From Protea cynaroides (Eukaryota; Streptophyta; Magnoliopsida; Proteales; Proteaceae): a stretch of 64,000 bases of DNA. Positions within the stretch are counted from its first letter, which is position 1; every line of letters starts with the position of its first letter. The position numbers were made by a program, and so were the translations under genes. The notes beneath the pieces were generated by a model, which was not told where the DNA came from, did not search any database, and was given only the letters and a program-made list of their open reading frames with translations. The stretch covers positions 53,148,914 through 53,212,913 of the forward strand of contig CM053267.1 in the NCBI GenBank assembly GCA_028583415.1. Direction: 5' to 3'. Positions 51,601-60,940 of the stretch are shown here, piece after piece.

Positions 51601-54600
51601 TGATTGTATAGTCTACTTGACTACTATGGGTTTTTTTTACTATGAGAATTAACTAATTAAGTGTTATTATGTTTATTCTTCTCCTAATATATCATTTTAC
51701 TGGCTCATTTGGTCTTCTGTGATCTTCTAGTAGTGTTACATTATGTAGAATAGCCAATATTACCCTAGGTTTACATTTGAATTTCAAGCCGACACTGCCA
51801 AACATGGGTGTAAACCCAAACAACCACCATTTGTGATTATTTATACAATTTTATGGTTTAAATATGTTTATATATGCTAAAATAGGGTTCCCCCAGAGTA
51901 TCAAGCTTTAAAATGGTCATTTTAGGGTCAATATACACATTTTAAGCCTTCACGGCTTTTGTGCAATGTCTCGCCGAGATCTCGGTTTCTCAGAGGGTTG
52001 AGACACCCTCGAGAATCGAGATTTCGAACTATGGTTGCAGGTTTAGCAATGTTACCAGCTTGGGTTCTCTCAGTTGAAGGTGTCTTTGGGATTGTTATTC
52101 TAGGGTTTGAATCGCTTAGGGGAAGATCTCTTACTCCCAGAATATGAAGGTGGAAGAGGAGATGAGAGAGATTGAAGGGCCTTTGTTGGGCTGGGATTAC
52201 CGTTGAAAACTGGGGAGGGAAATAATGAAGAAGGAAAGAAGAAGTAGGAAGGGAGGGAGAAAGGAAGAAGAGAAAGGAAAGAAAAGGGGGGGGGGGGAAC
52301 CGGCCTAGGGACAAGTCGGTTCTTGATCGCAGAGACAAAGGAGAGAGAGGGAAGGAGAGAGGGGAGGAGCCACAGCTCGTACACACACCACATGCCACGC
52401 TGACACCACTTTTCTAATTCAATACTTTATTCTTCAAATCTGAGACTAATACTCCTATTACATGTGTTTATAAATTAAAAACTTTCTTAAACTATTTGAA
52501 ATAAATCTAGTAACTAAATAGAATCCTTAACGAAGATGGAAACTATAACCTATTACTTGCTTAATAAAATATTACTAAAACTTCCATCTAAATTTCCCAA
52601 AATAAAAGATTACAAATGTATCCCAATTAAAATTAAATCTAATAAAGATTTTCATCCAAGCTCATCTTATCTTGTGTGCCCGCTGCTGCATCAGGGGTGC
52701 AACCAATTAGATTTGTAGATATTTTTGACTATGTGCAATACTGGCCCCAGTCCATATACTGATTATAGTGTCCATCCCACTCATAATAAAATCGTGTATA
52801 TTCTTCTGGAGTTGATATTCTCATTGCTGGGAGCCACAATGCTTCAAATTGACTCTTCCCTGAACTTCCAAATGATGAATGCCCGGAAGAAGCATCAGGA
52901 GGATGCCTCAGACTTACTCCTCCCTCTTTTGGGTTTAGAACAAAAGCTCTAAGGTATTTTGAAGGATTACAACTATTCTTTGAAATTTTAGAGGAAGAAA
53001 GCTCCACAGTATTTCTCGGATCACAGGAAAACAGAACAGTGAAGAAAAAAAGTCGTGTATCTACTTTTAAGTGAGTGTATAGAGTGTATCGACCAATATC
53101 CTTACACTTTGATACAAGTTGTTTTTTGTCTTTTTTTTGTCTAGTGTATCGATACGTATCGACTATATCGACCATATTGAAGTGTATCGAGCTGTACATA
53201 GTTGACAAGGCGTCGGGTGAGTCAGATAGGGCTAGGCGATTAATCGCCTTACTGTATTACGCCTTGTTTTATTTTTTTATTTATTTTTTAAACTAATACC
53301 ATTTGTAGCATTTTTAATGGATGTATGAAGTACATATATACACCATAATGCAAGAAATCATGCATATATATTAAAAACAATAAAAATTGCTGTGCTAACC
53401 CCATCCTTTTTGTATAAATCCTCTTATTAAGATATACCTTTACAACGCCTTGGGTATGCACCCTGACATCTCTCCAACGCCTTGGGTTGCCTTGGCACTT
53501 TGACAACTATGAAGCCGTATTGGTTCGATACAATTGATACATGTGGATACGCTTTTTATTTTATAAAATGAGATTCGTATCACAGTGTATCGTATCGACC
53601 ATTGTCGACACCGATATGTATCAGTAGATACACCCCTTATCGATACAATACTTGAAAGTTGAAACCATGGTCTCAAGTCTCTTATCTTTTTTCTTTTTGT
53701 TCTTCAGTTGGCTATATCCTGTTTATTATTCTTTTTGGGGGATTATCCACAGTTCTGTTAAAGTAAAAGGGCTAGATATCAAGAGTGAATAGCAGCCCTC
53801 AACATGTTGCATGGCATTGAACCAATTCAGAAGCCCAAGCCTGAAAGAATCTTGGTAGGCCAAAATAAGCATTGGGTTAGTTGTTACATAGTTCTGGTAT
53901 TTGAATATGTATCTTTGTAACTGGTTTGATTTATAAGCCCATATTCGGAGTTATAAGTGGTATGACTCTTCTAGTGAACAATATCCCTAATCAATACCTC
54001 AAGGGCAAACAACATTGGAACATTGTCAAGATGAACCAAATTGAAATGAAACAATTCAAAGTGAAACCAAATATTAGCACAAATGTGAAGTTGAAATTAC
54101 AAATAATCTATGAATCTTCCAGTTTCCTAGTACATGAACTGTGAGAAGAAGGGGCACCACTACAAATTCTTCCTCTGGAACAAATCATCCCTGTTACTTT
54201 CCTGTGAGTAATCTTCCAAGTTCCAATTGAGTGCCTTAATTTTCAAGTAAATAACAAATATTTGTGGAGATATGGTTGAAAATAAATCTAAATGTCTTTC
54301 TGCAGTTTTTTGCTGCTAATTCTTAGATGTATCAGGTGAAATAAGGTTTCTGCAGATGTCGATTTATTTCTTCAACTATGGATATTGATTTAGGAATAAT
54401 CTCAAAGAATAATTAGGCATATTTTTTTTTAAAAATTTCCTTAAGTTGTTTTTCCCCTTTTGTGTTTCATAGGAACATTGATACTCTAGTGACATTTTTG
54501 TACATTCTGGTAATGTATATGTGTATATCCAGGCTAGCTCATACGCACATGACTGGTTGGATCCTTCGTTACAGTTGAAAGTTCCATTGGTTGATGTTGA

Positions 54601-57600
54601 CAAGGTAAGTTTGTTATTTTTCTTATTGAAAAAAAAGACTCTTTTAGGCTATGTTTAGATGCCAATAAAAGCAAAGAAAAGAAAAGAGAAGAAAAAACAG
54701 CATAAGACAAAAGTAATGTTGAGACAATGACCACTTTATATGTCTATCTCTCTCCTCCATTTCAAAATTTTTCTTTTCTTGACATCCTAACATAGCCTTA
54801 GCCCTTAGTTTCTAAATATCTGAACTAGGCTCATTCTGATAATCTTATGCTGTGACTTAGTCTATGCCCATCAACCTATATTAGCAGATATAAACTGATG
54901 CTTGTGCACTGTTGCATATATGTACTCAGTCTCTTTTATCACTTACGATTTATTTGTTCACTTATTTTGTTATTAGTTATTACCGTATCACGGTTTCTGT
55001 CTCTGTTATCAGCATTCATTATGTAATAAGTTTACTGGAAAGGATTTCCCTGTAGAAAAAATTTGCTGATGCTTAGGTTCACCATATTTTGCATGTTAAG
55101 AAGTTCGAAATGACAGCTAAATCGAGTGTTATGTACTGACACATGAGATAGGATATTACATATCAATATTTTTAAAAAACAGATCTGGGGTTGGATTGCT
55201 CAAGGAAGAAAAAGGCTTGCAGTCCAACCATCCAAAAATTTTAAAGCATTGCTTCATACCATACCTGGCAATATCTTTATCTTAGTGTTCTGAAAATCAC
55301 CAATAATCTTGTTTATATTTGAGTATTTTGTCAATCTTATTTCTTATAGCAACTTTTCTGTCCAGTCAAGTGGTGTAACTTTATTATTTTATTTTTGACT
55401 CGTGTCAGGTCCGATGTATCGTAAGAAATATAGTTAGAGATTGGGCTCCGGAGGTAAGTGTTCATCTAATTTGATCCATGTTTGATGTCACAACTATCCC
55501 TAACTTCATCAAGAAAGTTCAAAACATTTTTTTTTTTTTTATATTTATTATTTAACTTCAGGGACAGAGAGAGCGTGATCAATGCTATAAGCCTATTCTT
55601 GAAGAGCTTGATCGCTTATTCCCTGACAGATTGAAGGACCGGTATAGTCTTTTTGTTACCTGCAGTAGTTAAGTTCATAAAGCAAGAGTACCATGGAGTG
55701 ATTTCTTGTCTTGAAGAGCTCATTTGCTTGATTTTGTCTATGATGTCCTCTTGAGCTACTCATTTAATCTACTGAGATCATAATTCTTAAAACATTCTAA
55801 TAGGCCTCCTAGCTGTTTAGTTCCTGGTGCTGGACTTGGAAGGTTGGCTTTGGAGATTTCATGCTCTGGTATGTATCTGATATTTATAAGTAAATTCACT
55901 TGTCTTTCAATTTAAAGTTGACTGAAATTCATTCATACTATTGAAAATGCAAACAGGTTTCATAAGCCAAGGGAATGAATTCTCGTACTACATGATGATC
56001 TGCTCAAGTTTTATTCTTAACCAGTAGGAATCCATAATGATTTCGTTTATTGTTCTCCCCTTATGCATTCTAATTGATGTTATGCAAGGACGGTCATTTT
56101 AATTTGTTTTCTTATTTTTATCAGCACTCAGACTGCTGGGGAGTGGACCATATATCCTTGGATCCATAGCAATTGCAATTCTCTTTCAGATAATGACCAA
56201 CTTCGGCTTGTTTCATTTCCTGATATCCACCCAGCTAGGTAGTCATGCTAATTCTTGTCATATTTTCTTTCTTGAATTCTGTTGTCATTTTAGTACTTCT
56301 GTTTTTTCGTTCTCAAATTTGCCCTAGGATTTTGATTACTTGGGTTCAAGTGATTCTCTTAAATGGATCTTTCTGTATTCGAAAACATGGTGGCTTGTAG
56401 CTCATTTTGGGGTGTAGGGTACAGTCCCTTCCTATGTTATATTTGGATCAATCTAAGCCTCTGTGGGACCTAGTGGCTGAAAAGGTGTAGAGTAGGTCAT
56501 CCACTTGAAAGGAAAAACAACTGTTGGGGTGGGAGCCGAAACCGAGATATCTCATGTTGCGGTCCAAAACTGAGATTTTTTCTGGGCTGAATATGATACC
56601 TAGGTTGACACCTGGGTTGAAACCTGTGTCGTATCATTCAAACCTGTCGAAACCCATTGCAAGGCAGGTTGACCCTTGGTTTCGTCTCGGACAAGGTTGA
56701 AACTGAGATACCATGTTTCGACTGAGATTAAGAACTATGAGTTTTTTTTTTTTTTTTTTTTTTTTTTCAGTGGCTAAGGGATTATGCCTTAGGGAAGCTT
56801 CAGAGGGATTTTTTTTGTGGCATGGTGGAGACAATCAATCGAGGTGTCTTTTAGTTGGTTGGGAGAGGGTATGCCAACCTAAAGAGGAGGGTGTTTGGGT
56901 CTCAGTCAGGGCTCTTCAACATATGATAACTGTGCTAAAGGATATGACCATGGAACCAGACAATGTCGTGACAGGGAACGGAAGGAGCCCGAGTCTTTAC
57001 AATGTGCCAAATAAAAGCCACTAGAAAAAACCTAAAGTTGATGCATTCCACTTCACCGAGTCATCCTGGCCCAAGGAAGGACTAGCGACCAATGGAAGGA
57101 GAGACCAAGCTTCAGCTAATCTATGAGAGAAAGATCGCTCTGGATGCCAAAGACTATTATGGATGATGGAGGAAACGAGGGGCATTCTATCACGCTACGT
57201 GTCAAGAATAATCCTTTTCCCATACTCTATACTCAGGACTTCTGCAGAGCCATTCATTAATACAAATACAGATACTCTTACCTTCTCAAAAAACAAAAAA
57301 AAGGAGGGGGGGAACAGAAAAGCAGGTGGGTTTGGGAAAATGCATATAGTGATTTAACAAGGAAGAAGAGGCTAATATGAAATAAAGCTTGGAGTCCTAG
57401 ATGGGTGAAGTGCTCCTATGGCACTTTTATGTGAAAGTGAATAAAGAAAACATGACAAAGCTACTTGAGAATAGTAATATTTGTGGTGGGAAATGGTGTA
57501 AAGAAAACTTAGTGATCTTTGCCGAAGGCTGTTGCCAGAGTGTAAGTTGAAGGATGAGGGGGAGATAGAAATATCACTGTCTCCAACTTCAACCTTTTGT

Positions 57601-57792
57601 GTGACTGTGGCATGCTCATATTAATGCTTTTCTGTCAGCAATCGTGATGTGATTGTATGCTCGGTAACCATTTTGCTTCCTTTACTGAATGTTCATGGTT
57701 TGCTTGCTTTGCATACAGTGCAGGAATTACTGAAGGCTTCTCTATGTGTGGTGGTGACTTTGTTGAAGTCTATAGTGACCCAAGCCAAGAAG
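28871..57792 (+). CDS. Carnosine N-methyltransferase-like (N2227 family), 13 exons, 3' end outside window
   Basis: Seen: exons 28871-28956, 34670-34742, 46518-46561, 47213-47255, 47464-47688, 47789-47941, 54533-54604, 55409-55453, 55562-55641, 55804-55868, 55957-56023, 56125-56238 and 57719-57792 chain in phase with GT..AG borders. The protein opens MSSDERQHSKFEEALEVKSL. A helical N-terminal part (YSEAAEEDVRRYESSYKKL) is followed by an acidic, Cys/Asn-rich plant linker (exons 5-6), then VRCIVRNIVRDWAPEGQ, the SAM-binding loop CLVPGAGLGRLALEIS, NEFSYYMMICSSFILN, IYPWIHSNCNSLSD and FSMCGGDFVEVYSDP. Known: this is the order in the N2227 domain of carnosine N-methyltransferase; the animal enzyme methylates the imidazole ring of carnosine with S-adenosylmethionine, and the plant substrate is not settled. 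Exon 5 uses a weak donor (GAG|GTGGCT), chosen because the stronger-looking site at 47557 breaks phase. The last codon is split after 57792; no further homologous exon is visible to 64000. Confidence 0.85.
28957..31037. other. Methyltransferase intron 1 before the solo LTR
   Basis: T-rich on the coding strand as expected for a plant intron. No coding piece matching the family. A microsatellite at 30780. Nothing else recognised. Confidence 0.4.
30780..30820. repeat. (CTT)n(CT)n microsatellite
   Basis: TCTTCTTCTTCTTCTTCTTC followed by a CT run, inside intron 1 of the methyltransferase gene. Confidence 0.9.
31811..32080. repeat. Tandem repeat, 138-bp period, two full units inside the solo LTR
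   Basis: CTATCCCAGTACAGCTCCCT at 31811 recurs as CTATCCCAACATAACTCCCT at 31949, followed in both by GGCATAGAGATAGAGCTAGA and CTCCCCCTGATGCCCTACCC. A more diverged relative lies at about 31675-31740. Confidence 0.82.
32463..32592. repeat. ACCGGTCG / CCGGTAT palindrome cluster in the solo LTR
   Basis: Words TACCGGTCGCGGCAC, GGTACCGGTCGCACAGG, CAACCGGTATAGTCGACTGG are repeated here, and GGCTATACCGGTCGACCGGT lies further on at 33162-33205. They resemble subterminal protein-binding clusters. No function is assigned. Confidence 0.55.
33361..35114. other. End of intron 1, exon 2 and start of intron 2
   Basis: Apart from exon 2 (34670-34742), T-rich intron with a (GT)n and T-run directly before the acceptor at 34669. 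No repeats recognised. Confidence 0.4.
35115..36600. mobile_element. hAT-like element of the CTCG family with the transposase 3' coding end, truncated
   Basis: Seen: the left end CAAGGTTTAAAATCTAGGG and the next 540 bases closely match the complete element at 60941-61892. Beyond the shared part, a minus-strand frame encodes a protein C-terminus (see the pseudogene entry). No matching right end was found before 36897. The 36600-36896 stretch may be its intron or other sequence. Inference: this is the remnant of a coding copy of the family. Confidence 0.68.
35630..36555 (-). pseudogene. hAT-like transposase C-terminal region, disrupted
   Basis: Seen on the minus strand: EWVRDRGVPVMDEPGG, then SHLDTNVDEFLASEKG, then a Gly/Ser/Asp-rich stretch with a stop near 36295. 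It continues in the same style (a Ser/His/Arg-rich part, a second stop near 36010) and, after a frame change, ends with AYGSSFDYRSDAGAQTQSQS, FPLFPKIGILRTATDV and a terminal SWEDYVTQLEDNLRR. Known: plant hAT-type (zf-BED / Dimer_Tnp_hAT) proteins often end in low-complexity Gly/Ser/Tyr-rich tails. I see neither the zinc finger nor the dimerisation domain, so the family call rests on this tail plus the 8-bp target duplications of its relatives. Confidence 0.5.
39340..39720 (-). repeat. 3' LTR of the copia element
   Basis: Same termini as the 5' LTR. On the minus strand it is preceded at 39721-39740 by CCAACTTGAGAGAATG, the usual copia polypurine-like tract. Confidence 0.92.
39681..42400 (-). 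pseudogene. Copia integrase core, reverse transcriptase and RNase H remains
   Basis: Seen: the integrase C-terminal part SPRSIKCIFLGYSRTQKGYR (about 41830); reverse transcriptase WHAAMNDEIDALTSRQTWTL and VAKGYTQTYGVDYFETFSPV (41043-41321); YQMDVKNAFLYGDLHEAVYI (about 41000); catalytic YVDDIIITGND (about 40740); RNase H KCDNQVAIYIAN and RTKHIEVDCHFVRD (about 39900). Frameshifts near 40880, 41050 and 41340 break the frame. Confidence 0.88.
42423..43908 (-). pseudogene. Copia gag, zinc knuckle, protease and integrase N-terminal region
   Basis: Seen: a gag segment with GVSNYLLWAQAIKATL and WLWNSIDTSILPTV (UBN2-type gag) at 43687-43908. A CCHC knuckle YCTHCHKTNHMVENCW lies near 43200. The protease motif WIIDSGATCHMTG is near 42950. 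The pre-integrase zinc region WHHRLSHLSLSKLK...CEACELGK follows at 42460-42560. The parts fall in different frames separated by stops, so they are remains of one polyprotein. Confidence 0.85.
44358..44369 (-). promoter_or_regulatory. Primer-binding site (initiator Met tRNA) of the copia element
   Basis: TGGTATCAGAGC on the minus strand, directly next to the 5' LTR. It is the standard complement of the plant initiator methionine tRNA 3' end used by many copia elements. Confidence 0.88.
44370..44767 (-). repeat. 5' LTR of the copia element
   Basis: Begins TGTAACAATTTCTTAAAG and ends ACTTCGTAACA on the plus strand. It differs from the 3' LTR by scattered substitutions and a longer (AG)n run at 44445-44485, which explains most of the length difference (398 against 381 bases). 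Confidence 0.92.
48104..49397. mobile_element. Foldback element (TTTCG/CGAAACC family), copy 3
   Basis: Seen: starts CAAGGTTCGAGGAGTCGG and carries GGTTTCAGTCGAAACC-type words at both ends. The two arms meet near 48830; for example GTAACTCCTTCAGTATAACT (left) against the inverse of GTTATATTGAAGGAGTTAC (right). It shares its interior with copies 1 and 2. The right border is approximate because further CGAAACCGAGATC words follow to about 49440. Confidence 0.68.
49510..49690. repeat. Degenerate CTCG-family element
   Basis: Opens CAAGGTTTTGAATCTTGG and contains GGATCTCGACCCTGTCTCGG, ATATCTCGAAAAACTCACC and GAGATCTCGAGGAGG. The right terminus is not clear, and no target duplication was read. Confidence 0.55.
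49691..51375. other. Methyltransferase intron 6, middle
   Basis: Mixed AT-rich DNA. Bases 50280-50520 look like old LTR-retroelement sequence (GGCTTTGATACCATAA), without readable borders. A G-run at 51090-51101. No gene. Confidence 0.3.
51384..52033. mobile_element. hAT-like non-autonomous element, CTCG family, 8-bp target duplication GTTGCAGG
   Basis: Seen: TIRs CATAGTTTTAAATCTCG and CATAGTTCGAAATCTCG. Perfect GTTGCAGG on both sides (51376-51383; 52034-52041). The left 200 bases are a run of TCTCGACCATTTCTCGACAT-like repeats. The right end carries TCTCGCCGAGATCTCGG. The interior keeps the conserved, inverted noncoding piece (GTTTACATTTGAATTTC..., AACCACCATTTGTGATTATT) also seen at 35115 and 60941. 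Confidence 0.85.
52042..53079. other. Methyltransferase intron 6, right part
   Basis: An (A/G)-rich purine stretch at 52150-52370 including a G-run, then AT-rich DNA. Long open frames on the minus strand at 51928-52398 come from the purine bias and are not supported as genes. Confidence 0.35.
53080..53664. mobile_element. GTATCG-family element, interrupted by a GCCTAGGCG-family element
   Basis: Seen: GTGTATCGATACGTATCGAC at 53145-53165 and TCGATACAATACTTGAAAG..CCATGG at the right end. The reading GTGTATCGAGC...CGTATTGGTTCGATAC is split at 53197-53511 by another element. The same uninterrupted order is present at 11780-11830, which proves the nesting. The left terminus is not identifiable. 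Confidence 0.65.
53197..53511. mobile_element. Small TIR element (CATAGTTG...CAACTATG), GCCTAGGCG family, nested
   Basis: Seen: ends CATAGTTGACAAGGCG and, on the complement, CATAGTTGTCAAAGTG. Flanks GAGCTGTA and AAGCCGTA agree at 6 of 8 bases. Subterminal words include GGCTAGGCGATTAATCGCCT and AACGCCTTGGGTTGCC. The interruption of the surrounding GTATCG element gives independent support for the borders. Confidence 0.7.
53856..53961. repeat. Dispersed repeat, copy 2 (also at 15262)
   Basis: TAAGCATTGGGTTAGTTGTT, TCTTTGTAAC and GATTTATAAGCCCATATT match copy 1 in order and spacing. Confidence 0.5.
56530..56740. repeat. Fragment of the TTTCG/CGAAACC repeat family
   Basis: Contains GAGCCGAAACCGAGATATCT, GGTTGAAACCTGTGTCG, AACCTGTCGAAACC and TTGGTTTCGTCTCGG in 200 bases, then a T-run. 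The long foldback interior is missing, so this is an end-only fragment or a short relative. Confidence 0.6.
56745..57300 (+). mobile_element. L1-type LINE ORF2 fragment
   Basis: A plus-strand frame reads ASEGFFLWHGGDNQSRCLLV then GWERVCQPKEEGVWVSVRAL, the pattern that follows the reverse transcriptase in plant L1 LINEs (FxWxG...VxWxxVCxPKxEGG). It stops at 57024. A possible A-rich 3' end lies near 57290. The T-run at 56742-56767 marks the left edge. Confidence 0.55.
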
Positions 57793-58314
57793 GTAGGAAA
57801 AAGAGTCCTGCTTCTCTGTTCCTTTCTTTCTCTATTTCCCCTTTATAGAATTCTTAATGGTTTGGTAGCTAATGATTACCATGGAGAAGAAATAAATTAA
57901 TTTGTGATCTATTGTCTTCTAATTTAACAAAACTTACCTTTCAGTAATTTTATAATTATAAGTTACTTTGACTTTTTATGTTTTCTTCCAATTTATTAGA
58001 TTGTCAGAAATATAGAGTTGGACTATTTCTCAAAAGTATTTTCTTTTCTTTTCTCAGATTCTTCTATAGCAATTAAAATGAATCTTAAATCCTTTTTGCT
58101 GATAAATTTGTACATGCAGTGCTCAAATAATAGCCAAATATGTATTGCCTATTTGCCCTTTGTCATCAGCAATCATCATTTGTAGTATCTCAATAACCAT
58201 TACTGTTACTGTGGTTGAAGCACTTACATTTACTGCAGTAGTTAGAAAATTTGTGTATAATACATATGTAATACCTGTTCATGAAATTTTAAAATTTTTA
58301 TCTCCTGTATACAA
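57793..58314. other. Start of the last visible methyltransferase intron
   Basis: Follows the donor AAG|GTAGGAAA at 57792. T-rich intron. No exon of the family found here or elsewhere up to 64000. Confidence 0.4.
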
Positions 58315-58920
58315 CAAGCTTGTCAAGGTGTCGCCTAGGCGTCCAGGGGCCTTTTGAGGGCCTGGGAGCTTGGGCACCTTGCTAAAGTGAGAAAGGCGCT
58401 CGCCCAAGTCCTCTGGGTGTTGCCTAGGCGTCGCCCAGGGTGCCTTGGACACCCAGAGTGCCTAGGCGACCGCCTATTTTCTTATGCCTTTATTTATTTA
58501 TTTATTTTTAATTTTTTGGGTAAATGTTTATGTTTATGAGGATAAATTTTAAAACATTAATAAAATGGTTATGAGGATAAGGCTGTCCCCTTAATATTTT
58601 CGTTTACTTGCAATTCAATTTCAAGTTTTTAACCATCCACTTTTATTGGCCACATGATATTAAGTTCCCTAATAAAACCTATTTCGTGATCTAATTTGCA
58701 TCGCGTGAGATTCAAGCTTGTGAGGTAGGCATGACCTTAAATAGTTGTACTCATATATATAAGTATATAACATATATATTTGCCTTGTTGGTTTTCCCAT
58801 ATTAATGAAGTTATGTTTTAAATGTTGATTATTTATGTAGAATACTGCATATATATATAAATGAAGTGCCTAGGGGACGCCTTGGTCGCCTAGGGGACGC
58901 CTAAGCGACCAAGGCGTTCC
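58315..58920. mobile_element. GCCTAGGCG-family element, last intron of the methyltransferase gene
   Basis: Starts CAAGCTTGTCAAGGTGTCGC and carries GTCGCCTAGGCGTCC, GTTGCCTAGGCGTCGCCC at the left and GCCTAGGGGACGCCTTGG, GACGCCTAAGCGACC at the right, around an AT-rich middle with (AT)n. The right border is approximate. Confidence 0.6.
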
Positions 58921-58998
58921 TGTGGGTTGAATGAAGTGTTTAGTCGTCTAACTACGCAATATAGTTTTGTCAAATAAAAGCAATACAGACAAACTGGG

Positions 58999-59124
58999 AT
59001 GACGCCAAGGGGATAGCTCAGTTGGTAAAGACCAATCCCTCAGAATTAAGAGGTCATGAGTTCAAATCTCCTTGGGGCCTACCTATCCAAAAAAAAAAGA
59101 AAAAAAAAAGAAAAAAGAAAAGAA
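58999..59124 (+). mobile_element. tRNA-derived SINE with A and B boxes and 8-bp target duplication
   Basis: Seen: a tRNA-like head GGGGATAGCTCAGTTGGTAA (A box) and GAGTTCAAATCTC (B box) spaced as in tRNA genes, followed by an A-rich tail with AAAAAAG units. AAACTGGG flanks it at 58991-58998 and 59125-59132. It has no proper anticodon arm, so it is not a tRNA gene. It lies in the last intron of the methyltransferase gene. Confidence 0.75.
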
Positions 59125-59132
59125 AAACTGGG

Positions 59133-59835
59133 TATGTTGCAGCACAGCTAATTTGGCAGCCCAAAGGTATCCACATATGCATGCTGGCCACATCAGCCTC
59201 CATTTATCTAGCAAGTTTCTAGTTTCGGTGATGTAAGACGCACAACAGATGAAGAGAAATAGAGTTACAGGTTGCTGGGAATTGCAGACAGCAGAAACAC
59301 CATTCATTTTAGGATGCTTTTGCGTTGGTCAAATGACATGAGATAAAAAACAACTTTTAACCTACTTGGCCTATTGAGTGGACTCAATGAAAATGGCATT
59401 TACCCTAGTTGACCTTTGGTATTTGTGGGTTATGGGCTGATTTTTTTTTCGCAATCAGAGTATATTACCGATTTAATAGGGTTTGAAAGTAGTATGAAAT
59501 AATTGAATAACAGAGGTTATTGATATGTAGATTCAGGATTTTTTATTACTGAACTGAGAAATCCAGCAAAGCTAAGGTGGAATGGGAGGTGTTTAAATTT
59601 GGTTTTGTTTTTGGGTGATAGAAATGGAACAAAAAAAAAGCACAGCTTGAAAGGATTGGTATTAAGTTATGCTAGATTTTACTAATCTGGAAAATTTTGG
59701 AATTAAGAAAAATCTTGAAAAGGGTGCAAAATGACAATTTAGGTCTTCAGTTTTTTATTGGAAGGGTGTTTAAGAACACTAAACTATTTACTCTTTAAAC
59801 AGTGACAAGCTTTGAGAGCAGTACGAGTGGTAGTC
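59133..59835. other. Intron DNA between SINE and C-rich element
   Basis: AT-rich. Nothing recognised. Confidence 0.35.
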
Positions 59836-60755
59836 TTAGGGCCGTGATAAAACCGTGGCCCGGGCCTTTTGGGTGGCGTGTGTCCGTAGTTCCCCCCGGT
59901 GCCGGTTTGCCGTCCAATTTTGGTCTTCTGCCCGCTATTGGTCCTTTTGGAGTCGCCTCCTGCTTCCGCCCCCCCCCCCCACCCCCCCCCCCCATCCCCC
60001 CCGCCCCCCCGCCGCCGCCCCCTCCCCCCCCCCCCCCCCCCGCCGCCCCCCCCCCCCCCCCGCCGCCCCCCCCCCCCGCCCCGCCCCCCCCCCCCCCCCC
60101 CCTCCCCCCGCTCCCCCCCCTTGCCGCCGCTCCCCACCCCCCCAACACCACCACACCCCCCACCCCCCCACCGCCGCCCCCCCCCCCCAACCCCCGCCCC
60201 CCCCCCCCCCCCCCCCTCCCCCCCACCCCCCCCACCCCCCTACGCCCCCACCCCACCACGCCCCGCCCCCCCCCCCCACCCCACCACCCCGCCCCCCCCA
60301 CCCCTCCGCCGCCCCTCTCCACCACCACCAACCCACCGCCCCCCACCACCACCACCCACCCCGCCCACCCCCACCCCCACCACCACCCCACAACCCCCCA
60401 CCGCCACCACCCCCCCCGTCGCCGCCCCCTACCCCACCACCAACACCACCCCACCCCACAACCACCACTCCACCACCACGCCCCACCACCCCGCCCCGCC
60501 CCCCCCCCCCCCGTCGCCCCCCTTTACCACCACCCCAACCCACCACCACCGCCGCCTCCCCCCGCCACCATACTCCGCCCCCCCACTCTCGCTTTTTTCT
60601 GACTCGTTGGGGGTGTGTGTTATCAACTGTTTTCCAAAGTGCTCTAAATCCATTTCGTGCGTTTCAACAAGTTTCTACTCCAAAATATCCTAGAGTGTTT
60701 GGAGTGAATCAAATTTGAACCGAATCCGTCCAAGGTTTTATCAAACGGGCCCTTA
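59836..60755. mobile_element. Candidate TIR element (TTAGGGCCCGTTTGATAAAAC ends) around the C-rich tract
   Basis: Left TTAGGGCCGTGATAAAACCG and complement of right TTAGGGCCCGTTTGATAAAA are inverse copies, the common GGGCCCGTTTGG end type of plant MITEs. Flanks TGGTAGTC and GACTCTCA do not match. The interior is mostly the C-rich tract and is not trustworthy. Confidence 0.45.
59969..60590. repeat. Extreme C-rich low-complexity tract
   Basis: About 620 bases that are almost only C on the plus strand, broken by scattered A, G and T, with long C homopolymers at the left and more CCACC-type sequence at the right. Open frames in all six frames here are composition artefacts (poly-Pro / poly-Gly) and are not genes. 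The change of composition at both edges is abrupt. Confidence 0.9.
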
Positions 60756-60940
60756 GACTCTCAGTGGCCACAACCATGACATATTTATATAGGTACAGCC
60801 AAGAGTTTCATAATGAGGACATGTAGACATCTGGTGGTGTTCAACATAGATTTAAATCTAGAGACTCAACACAGAAACAAAATTCAACAGGCCACAGAGA
60901 CAGAATTCAATAGACATGACTAATAGTAGTGTCTTCTTTA

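Noticed and set aside
51928..52398. 156-codon minus-strand frame (MACGVCTSCGSSPLSF...)
   Set aside because: It lies in a purine-biased stretch that leaves the pyrimidine strand open, giving Ser/Pro/Leu repeats, and overlaps another frame of equal quality.
59009..59083. Functional tRNA gene
   Set aside because: A and B boxes are present, but the anticodon arm does not pair properly, and an A-tail with a target duplication marks it as a SINE.
59784..60718. Long open frames in all six frames giving Pro- or Gly-rich proteins
   Set aside because: They follow only from the C-rich composition, have no start context, and overlap each other.
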